Both the position numbers and the translations under genes were made by a program. DNA of 64,000 bases, from NCBI RefSeq assembly GCF_030687495.1, contig NZ_CP117435.1, positions 3,042,501 through 3,106,500 of the forward strand, in the 5' to 3' direction. A model generated the notes under the pieces. It saw only the letters and a program-made list of their open reading frames with translations. It was not told the DNA's origin and searched no databases. This DNA is from Pseudomonas sp. FP453. Its GTDB lineage: Bacteria > Pseudomonadota > Gammaproteobacteria > Pseudomonadales > Pseudomonadaceae. This document shows, in pieces, positions 58,184 to 64,000 of this stretch; within the stretch, counting starts at the first letter, position 1, and each line of letters starts with the position of its first letter.

Positions 58184-59181
58184 CGTCGCTGCGTTCTGCC
58201 CTGCCCCTGTTGTGCCTGCTGAGCCTGCCCGCCTTCGCCGCCGACCCGCTGCCCTCGTGGCACGAAGGCGCGAACAAAAAACAGATCATCGAGTTTGTCC
58301 AGGCGGTCACCACCGAAGGTTCCAAGGATTACGTCAAACCCGCCGAACGCATCGCGGTGTTCGACAACGACGGCACCCTGTGGACCGAACAACCGGCGTA
58401 TTTCGAAGTGCTGTTCGCCTTTGACGAAGTCAAGCGCCTGGCGCCCCAGCACCCCGAATGGCAAACCACCCAACCCTTCAAGGCGGTGCTTGAGGGCGAC
58501 CATCACGCGCTTGCCGCCAGCGGCATGGACGGTCTGCTGAAAATCATCGGCGCCACCCACACCGGGGTCAGCACCGAGGCGTTTATCGACAATGCCAGGA
58601 ACTGGCTGAAACAGGCCCGTCACCCCAAGACCGGCAAGCCCTTCGACCAGATGATCTACCAGCCTATGCTGGAAATGCTCGACTACCTGCGCAGCCAGCA
58701 ATTCAAGACCTACATCGTCTCCGGCGGCGACACCGCATTCATGCGCGCGTTTGCCGAAGAGGTGTACGGCGTGCCACCGGAGCAGGTGATCGGCTCGAAT
58801 TTCGCCACTCAATACCAACTCAAGGACGGCCAACCACAGGTGCTGCGCACCACCAAGCTGGCCCATAACGACGACGGCCCGGGCAAGCCGGAAAGCATCG
58901 ATTCGATCATCGGGCGCCGGCCGATCCTGGCCTTCGGCAACTCCGACGGCGACCTGCAGATGCTGCAGTGGACCGCCGCCGGCAAAGGCAAGCGCCTGAT
59001 GGGCCTGGTGCACCACACCGACGCCCAGCGCGAATGGGCCTATGACCGCAATTCTCAGGTGGGGCGCCTGGACAAGGCGTTGGACCTGGCCAGGACACAG
59101 CACTGGACCGTGGTGGACATGGCGAGCGACTGGCGCCGTATCTACCCGTTCGATCCAGCTGTGCAAGCAGAGGTGCAATAA
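58180..59181 (+). CDS. Exported HAD-superfamily phosphatase
   Basis: 333 residues from ATG 58180, which overlaps the BatD stop. A signal peptide (cleavage near AFAADP) is followed by the HAD motif [11 protein letters not shown] (Asp62, Asp64), TYIVSGGD and the C-terminal [11 protein letters not shown]. It resembles phosphoserine-phosphatase-like exported HAD proteins. Being last in the operon and cotranslated with BatD, it may act on a periplasmic phosphate ester. Substrate unknown. Confidence 0.88.
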   Translation: MTSLRSALPLLCLLSLPAFAADPLPSWHEGANKKQIIEFVQAVTTEGSKDYVKPAERIAVFDNDGTLWTEQPAYFEVLFAFDEVKRLAPQHPEWQTTQPFKAVLEGDHHALAASGMDGLLKIIGATHTGVSTEAFIDNARNWLKQARHPKTGKPFDQMIYQPMLEMLDYLRSQQFKTYIVSGGDTAFMRAFAEEVYGVPPEQVIGSNFATQYQLKDGQPQVLRTTKLAHNDDGPGKPESIDSIIGRRPILAFGNSDGDLQMLQWTAAGKGKRLMGLVHHTDAQREWAYDRNSQVGRLDKALDLARTQHWTVVDMASDWRRIYPFDPAVQAEVQ

Positions 59182-59236
59182 GCAAATCCGCAGGTCGCAT
59201 GCACTGCGACTCAAGCCCTACCAAGGAGCAAGTCTT

Positions 59237-60823
59237 ATGACTCGCATACGTAAGTGGCTGCCGAAACTCGCGCTGGTGGCGGTTTCGGTGATAGGGGCCT
59301 CGGCATCCGCCTGGGCCGCTGAAAAGCCGAATATCCTGGTGATATTCGGCGATGACATCGGGCAAACCAACATCAGTGCCTACTCCATGGGCGTGGTGGG
59401 CTACAAGACCCCGAATATCGACCGCATCGCCAAGGAAGGCATGATGTTCACCGACTACTACGCGGAGAACAGCTGCACGGCCGGACGCTCGTCGTTTATC
59501 ACCGGGCAGACGCCGTTGCGCACCGGCCTGTCCAAGGTCGGCGCGCCGGGGGCGTCGGTGGGCCTGCAAAAGCGCGACATCACCATTGCCCAGGCCCTCA
59601 AGTCCCTCGGCTACGCCACCGGGCAGTTCGGCAAGAACCACTTGGGCGACAAGGACGAATACCTGCCCACCAACCACGGCTTCGATGAGTTCTTCGGCAA
59701 CCTCTATCACCTCAACGCCGAAGAGGAGCCGGAGCGGCCCTATTGGCCCAAGGACGACGCTGCCTTCGTCAAGGCCAACTCGCCCCGTGGGGTGATCCAC
59801 AGCTTTGCTGACGGCAAGATCGAAGACACCGGCGCCTTGACCACCAAGCGCATGGAAACCATCGACGATGAAACCACCGCCGCCGCCCAGGCGTTTATCA
59901 AGAAACAGGCCGAAGCCGACAAGCCCTTCTTCGTGTGGATGAACACCACGCGCATGCACTTGTTCACCCACGTGCGCGACTCGATGAAGGGCCAGAGTGG
60001 CATGCCCGGCAACGAATACGCCGACGGCATGGTGGAGCACGACGGCGATGTGGGCAAACTCCTGCAAACCCTCGACGACCTGAAAATCGCCGACAACACC
60101 ATCGTGGTCTACACCACCGACAACGGGCCGAACCAGTTCTCCTGGCCGGACGCGGCGACCACGCCGTTTCGCAATGAGAAAAACTCCAACTGGGAAGGCG
60201 CCTATCGCGTGCCGGCGATGATCCGCTGGCCGGGCAAGATCAAGCCGGCCGAGGTCTCCAACGAAATGTTCTCGGGCATGGACTGGTTCCCCACGCTGCT
60301 GGCGGCTGCGGGTGATACCGAGGTCAAGGACAAGTTGCTCAAGGGCTGGGCTCCGACTTCCGGGGGGGCGAGCTTCAAGGTGCACCTCGACGGTTTCAAC
60401 CAGCTGCCGTACCTGACCGGCCAGCAACCCAAAGGCGCCCGCGACGAGTTCTACTACTTCAACGATGACGGGGTACTGGTCTCGGCGCGCTTTGGCAACT
60501 GGAAGGCGGTGTACTGCGAACAGCGCGCGCCCGGTGGGTTCAAGGTGTGGAGCGAGCCCTTCGTGTGCCTGCGGGTGCCGAAGATCTTCAACCTGCGCAT
60601 GGACCCGTATGAACGGGCGGACGTGGTCTCTGATCAGTACTACGACTGGAGCACCAAAAACGTCTACCTGGTAGCGGTGGCGGTGACCAAGTCGGCGCAG
60701 TTCCTGCAAACCTTTGTTGAGTACCCGCCGAGCCAGAAGCCGGCGAGTTTCAGCATTGACCAGATTCGCGCGCAGGTTGATCAGCAAATCGAAGCGAAGA
60801 GGAAGGCCGCACCGGCTCAATAA
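59237..60823 (+). CDS. Arylsulfatase/sulfatase-family hydrolase
   Basis: 528 residues from ATG 59237, with AAGGAG nine bases upstream. A signal peptide (cleavage near SAWAAEK) is followed by metal-binding FGDDIGQTNISAYSMG and the maturation motif Cys80-Thr-Ala-Gly-Arg84 (ENSCTAGRSSFITGQTPLRT). The motif fits C-x-A/P-x-R formylglycine sites, so activity should require a maturation enzyme not found in this window. The later DNGPNQFSWPDA metal motif is intact. It lies 55 bases after the HAD gene. Confidence 0.92.
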   Translation: MTRIRKWLPKLALVAVSVIGASASAWAAEKPNILVIFGDDIGQTNISAYSMGVVGYKTPNIDRIAKEGMMFTDYYAENSCTAGRSSFITGQTPLRTGLSKVGAPGASVGLQKRDITIAQALKSLGYATGQFGKNHLGDKDEYLPTNHGFDEFFGNLYHLNAEEEPERPYWPKDDAAFVKANSPRGVIHSFADGKIEDTGALTTKRMETIDDETTAAAQAFIKKQAEADKPFFVWMNTTRMHLFTHVRDSMKGQSGMPGNEYADGMVEHDGDVGKLLQTLDDLKIADNTIVVYTTDNGPNQFSWPDAATTPFRNEKNSNWEGAYRVPAMIRWPGKIKPAEVSNEMFSGMDWFPTLLAAAGDTEVKDKLLKGWAPTSGGASFKVHLDGFNQLPYLTGQQPKGARDEFYYFNDDGVLVSARFGNWKAVYCEQRAPGGFKVWSEPFVCLRVPKIFNLRMDPYERADVVSDQYYDWSTKNVYLVAVAVTKSAQFLQTFVEYPPSQKPASFSIDQIRAQVDQQIEAKRKAAPAQ

Positions 60824-60852
60824 CTGACACGACAACCCATCTGGAGACTGGC

Positions 60853-60945
60853 TTGTGTGGGAGCTGGCTTGCCTGCGATAGCATCACCTCGGTATTGCTG
60901 ATAGACCGAGGTGCCTGCATCGCAGGCAAGCCAGCTCCCACACAA
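60853..60945. repeat. REPIN upstream of the fused transporter gene
   Basis: Arms TTGTGTGGGAGCTGGCTTGCCTGCGAT and its complement flank a CACCTCGGT/ACCGAGGTG stem. It matches the REPIN at 25553-25669 almost base for base in the internal part. An extra single REP end (GCTCCCACAGG) follows at about 60950-60960. Confidence 0.88.
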
Positions 60946-60987
60946 AGCAGCTCCCACAGGGTTCTCTGCGCATTCTGGGATTTGGTC

Positions 60988-63537
60988 ATGACTGCACGCA
61001 CCGCCAGCAAACCGATAGAAACCGTCAACACCCCCTCAATCCTGATGCCCGCCCTCCTCCTGTTCATCTCCGGCGGCGCGGCGTTGGTGTACCAGGTGCT
61101 GTGGATCAAGCAACTGTCGCTGGTGGTCGGCGTGGAGGTGTACGCGATCACCACCGGCATCAGCGCGTTTTTTGCCGGACTGGCCCTCGGCGGGTTGTTG
61201 TTCGGGCGTCTGGCGGATCGCTTTGCGCGGCCCCTTTTGTTGTATGCAGGTCTGGAATTATTGGTCGCCCTGTTCGGCGTTGGCGCCACCTGGGCGCTGG
61301 GCACGGCGGCCGAGCCGTTTGCCTGGCTGGAAGCACGCATCGGCCTGTTGGCCTGGGCGCTGCCGTTTACCCTGGTCGGCCTGCCGGCGTTGTTGATGGG
61401 CGGTACGCTGCCGGTGCTGGTGCGCGCGCTTAACATCGAGGCCAAAGGCTTGAGTCAGGCCGGCGGGCGTTTGTATGCGGCGAACACGGCGGGCGCGATT
61501 GTCGGCACCTTGCTCGCGGCATTTGTGCTGATCGCGCAGTTTGGTGTGCGTGGCAGTGCGCTGGTCGCGGCGTTGTTCAACCTCGTCGCGGCGGCGGGCG
61601 CATTGGCCGCTGTGCGCCATCACGCGCCGGTGGTGGTCGCGCCCACACGCAGTGAACCGCCTGCGCGCCTGGCCCTGGTGCTGTACGCCATCGCCGGTGG
61701 CGTGGCGTTGGGGTATGAGGTGGTGTGGTCGCAATCCATCGTGCAATTTATGAGCACGCGCACCTACGCGTTTGCGGTGGTGCTCGCCACTTATTTGAGT
61801 GGGTTGTTTATCGGCAGCCAACTGATGTCGCGGCGGGTGGAACGGATTCGTGATCCCTGGGGTGTATTCGGCCTGTTGATCGCCGGTGCGGGGCTGGTCG
61901 CGTTGCTGGAAATCGCCCTGCTCGGGCGCTGGCTGGTGCTGCTGCAAACCCAGGCCGAGGCGCTGGTGTTGAACCTGGGCGGCAGCGAGTTGCCGGGGAT
62001 GAGCGCGCGCTTTGCAGTGGCGGCGCTGTGCATGGTGTTTGTACCGACGCTGCTGTTGGGCGCGGCGTTTCCCCTGGCGCTGCGCCTGAGTGTCGGCCAC
62101 CGCCACGTGGGCCGTGATGTGGGTGCCGTCGTGGCCTTCAACACCCTGGGCGGGATCGTCGGGGTGATGCTCTGCGGCTTTGTGCTGATCCCCTGGCTGG
62201 GCTTGGTGCGCACCCTGGGGGGGCTGGCGGTGATCGCTGCCGGTGTGGGTTACCTGGCCGTGCGCCGGGGCCATGGCGTGAAAAAGGGCCGGCGCCAGGC
62301 GGTGGTTGCGCTGGGCCTGGTGTCACTGGCCGTGGCGCTGTTGACGCCAGTGGATCGCCTGGCGAAATTGCTGCCCGGGGCGCGTAATGCCAGCCTGGCG
62401 TTTTATCAGGAAGGCCGTGGCGCGACGGTCGCGGTGGTCAGCCAAGGCCAGGGTGCGCGGGCGTTTCAGCGCCTGTATATCCAGGGTGTGTCCAATACCG
62501 GTGACGCCATGCCGTCCCTGCGTTACATGCGGGTGCAGGCGTTGCTGCCGCTGTTGATCCACAACCGCGAACCCACGGCGGCGCTGGTGATCGGCTTCGG
62601 CACCGGGATTACCGCAGGCGCGCTGCTGCGTTATCCCGGCCTGGAACAGCGTGTGGTCGCCGAACTGCTGCCCGCAGTGATCGACGCGGCGCCGTTGTTC
62701 AAGGGTAATTTCAATGCGGCCACTGACCCCGGCATCGACCTGCGCCTGCGCGATGGTCGCCAGGAGTTGCTGCGCAATACGCAGGCCTATGACCTGATCA
62801 CCCTGGAACCGCCGCCGCCCTCCGCTGCGGGCGTGGTGAACCTGTATTCCCAGGACTTCTACCAATTGGCCGCGTCGCGCCTGGAGAAAAACGGCCTGCT
62901 GGCCCAGTGGCTGCCGCTGCCCACGCAAAACATCGACGACTCCCGTGCGCTGGTGCGCAGTTTCCTGAATGTGTTCCCGTATGCCTCGCTGTGGACGAGC
63001 GAATTCCACGAGATGCTGCTGGTGGGTTCCCGTGAGCCCATCGAGTTGGACGCGGCGCGCATCCGCCAGCGTTTCGCCCAGCCGGGCGTCAGCAGCGCGT
63101 TGGCCGAGGTGGGCATCGATTCGGCCGCTACCTTGCTGGCGACCTGGGTCACCGATCGCCAGGGCCTGGAACGCTTCGCCGCGGCTGCATTGCCGGTCAC
63201 CGATGACCAGCCGCGCATCGAATATGCGCCGTGGGTGCGCAGCAAAGAGATCACCCGTGTCTTGCCGGCCCTGCTTGACCTGCGCGTGCCCGCGCCGCTG
63301 CTCAATGCCGACGCCGCCTTCACCCGCACCCTCGCCGCCGAACAGCAGCGCCTGATGCAGTTCTACCGGGCCAGTTTGCATGCCTATGACGGTGATCGCG
63401 ATGCCTGGGGACGGGACATCCGGGAGGTGTTGCAGCAGGACAGTGCCAACCCGTACTACCGCTGGTTTTGCGCAGCCCCTTGTGGGAGCGGGCTTGCCCG
63501 CGAAGGCGGAGTGTCAGCCAATACTTCAGGTGACTGA
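60988..63537 (+). CDS. Fused MFS/spermidine-synthase-like membrane protein
   Basis: 849 residues from ATG 60988; upstream open frame is REP sequence. The N-terminal half has about 12-14 membrane helices (GGAALVYQVLWIKQLSLVVG; MSTRTYAFAVVLATYLSGLF) and the C-terminal part resembles the Rossmann methyltransferase/spermidine-synthase fold, with GFGTGITAGALLR and LITLEPPPPSAAGVVNLYS. Polyamine synthesis is not proven, and the domain may be non-catalytic. The last 20 or so codons (FCAAPCGSGLAREGG onward) are read from a REPIN. Confidence 0.83.
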   Translation: MTARTASKPIETVNTPSILMPALLLFISGGAALVYQVLWIKQLSLVVGVEVYAITTGISAFFAGLALGGLLFGRLADRFARPLLLYAGLELLVALFGVGATWALGTAAEPFAWLEARIGLLAWALPFTLVGLPALLMGGTLPVLVRALNIEAKGLSQAGGRLYAANTAGAIVGTLLAAFVLIAQFGVRGSALVAALFNLVAAAGALAAVRHHAPVVVAPTRSEPPARLALVLYAIAGGVALGYEVVWSQSIVQFMSTRTYAFAVVLATYLSGLFIGSQLMSRRVERIRDPWGVFGLLIAGAGLVALLEIALLGRWLVLLQTQAEALVLNLGGSELPGMSARFAVAALCMVFVPTLLLGAAFPLALRLSVGHRHVGRDVGAVVAFNTLGGIVGVMLCGFVLIPWLGLVRTLGGLAVIAAGVGYLAVRRGHGVKKGRRQAVVALGLVSLAVALLTPVDRLAKLLPGARNASLAFYQEGRGATVAVVSQGQGARAFQRLYIQGVSNTGDAMPSLRYMRVQALLPLLIHNREPTAALVIGFGTGITAGALLRYPGLEQRVVAELLPAVIDAAPLFKGNFNAATDPGIDLRLRDGRQELLRNTQAYDLITLEPPPPSAAGVVNLYSQDFYQLAASRLEKNGLLAQWLPLPTQNIDDSRALVRSFLNVFPYASLWTSEFHEMLLVGSREPIELDAARIRQRFAQPGVSSALAEVGIDSAATLLATWVTDRQGLERFAAAALPVTDDQPRIEYAPWVRSKEITRVLPALLDLRVPAPLLNADAAFTRTLAAEQQRLMQFYRASLHAYDGDRDAWGRDIREVLQQDSANPYYRWFCAAPCGSGLAREGGVSANTSGD

Positions 63538-63570
63538 ACGGGCGCTATCGCGGGCAAGCCCGCTCCCACA
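63481..63570. repeat. REPIN covering a stop codon
   Basis: TGTGGGAGCGGGCTTGCCCGCGA (63481-63503) pairs with TCGCGGGCAAGCCCGCTCCCACA ending at 63570. The stop codon of the upstream gene (63535-63537) lies in the central loop. Confidence 0.88.
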
Positions 63571-63615
63571 GGGGATTGGATTTACACGCCAGATCAGGTT
63601 GGCACCGCTCAAATA

Positions 63616-63704
63616 TGTGGGAGCTGGCTTGCCTGCGATGGCGGTGGGTCTGCTGCATCGGTGTTAGCTGGCAGGCCGCTATCGCGGGCAAGCCCGCTCC
63701 CACA
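63616..63704. repeat. Hybrid REPIN
   Basis: The left end is of the GCTGGCTTGCCTGCGAT type and the right end of the GCGGGCTTGCCCGCGAT type, so the two halves belong to the two different REP variants seen in the window. It lies between the end of the fused transporter and the convergent DUF3313-like gene. Confidence 0.85.
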
Positions 63705-63726
63705 TTGGTTTTGTGGTGTTGCGGGT

Positions 63727-64000
63727 TTAGTGTTTTTTCAGCTTTACATAGGACTGGTGCAAGTCCGACGCCCAGCCGTCGATAACGCTTTTCACATCGT
63801 CGGCCTTCATCACTTGGGCTTCATTGGCCAGCGGCTTGCCGGTGCCTTTGCGCACCACCTGGGCGATCACCTTGCCACTGGCACCGTCGAGGAATTGCGC
63901 CTCGGTGCCCAGGGTGGTTTCCTGGTCACGGTGGCCGGACGCGGTACTGGCGGCGGCCACGACCAGCGCGACGGGGATGTATTCGTAGGGTGCGAGGGCT
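63727..64000 (-). CDS. DUF3313-like lipoprotein, C-terminal part
   Basis: Only the 3' part is in the window (91 codons); the 5' end lies beyond base 64000. The frame reads ALAPYEYIPVALVVAAASTA, then SGKVIAQVVRKGTG and DVKSVIDGWASDLHQSYVKL, a pattern I associate with DUF3313 lipoproteins. An internal GTG at 63960 is not the start, because open reading continues to the edge. Confidence 0.65.
   Translation of the reverse strand, partial: ALAPYEYIPVALVVAAASTASGHRDQETTLGTEAQFLDGASGKVIAQVVRKGTGKPLANEAQVMKADDVKSVIDGWASDLHQSYVKLKKH

Noticed and set aside
25553..63704. Repeated GTGGGAGC elements as a CRISPR or IS element
   Set aside because: They are dispersed palindromes in intergenic gaps, not regularly spaced arrays, and carry no transposase.

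Overview
The window looks like chromosomal DNA from a Pseudomonas of the fluorescens group. GC content is high, genes are tightly packed with many ATGA start/stop overlaps, and GTGGGAGC-type REP/REPIN palindromes recur. A full arn-type lipid A operon, CheB/CheR/hybrid-kinase signalling genes and branched-chain acyl-CoA catabolism genes fit the same assignment. This is inferred from gene content and repeats only; no rRNA, tRNA or CRISPR was seen.

Layout. 1-2718: two genes of an RND efflux operon (outer-membrane factor, then adaptor running off the left edge). 2973-5269: SsuA-like binding protein and flavin monooxygenase. 5320-7123: lower-GC patch with a frameshifted thymidylate-kinase-like gene, a stand-alone RibD-type deaminase and a DUF4019 lipoprotein. 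7201-12077: chemoreceptor, Bcr/CflA transporter, tyrosine recombinase, exported protein. 12525-21853: arnC-A-D-T-E-F, a doubly frameshifted ugd and a second GT39-like membrane glycosyltransferase; arnB is absent from its usual first place. 22448-23155: HPP protein. 23273-31247: valine and isoleucine acyl-CoA degradation in two convergent groups separated by a REPIN. 31465-33483: bestrophin and TPR protein.

33591-48780 is a signalling and virulence-like region. A double-domain KaiC ATPase is coupled to a hybrid kinase with a degenerate receiver. Opposite to it run a large CHASE3/GAF hybrid kinase, CheR, CheB, a receiver-kinase and a receiver. The region contains two unknown proteins without signal peptides: a frameshifted 319-residue protein and a 1163-residue protein ending in a papain/C58-like Cys-His-Asp protease domain. 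Both carry the same HrpL-like promoter pattern (GGAACG-N16-CxACNNA) 65-73 bases before their starts, so they may be type III effectors of one regulon. This is the most interesting lead in the window.

48951-59181 is an envelope region: two PF13557-like outer-membrane barrels around a frameshifted DUF1254 gene, then MoxR-DUF58-DUF4381-BatA-BatB/TPR-BatD and an exported HAD phosphatase. An arylsulfatase, a fused MFS/spermidine-synthase-like protein whose tail is encoded by a REPIN, and a partial DUF3313-like gene follow.

Four genes carry frame breaks (ugd carries two), mostly in short G/C runs. Each gives a family-sized protein when corrected by one or two bases, so sequencing error is as likely as true gene decay.
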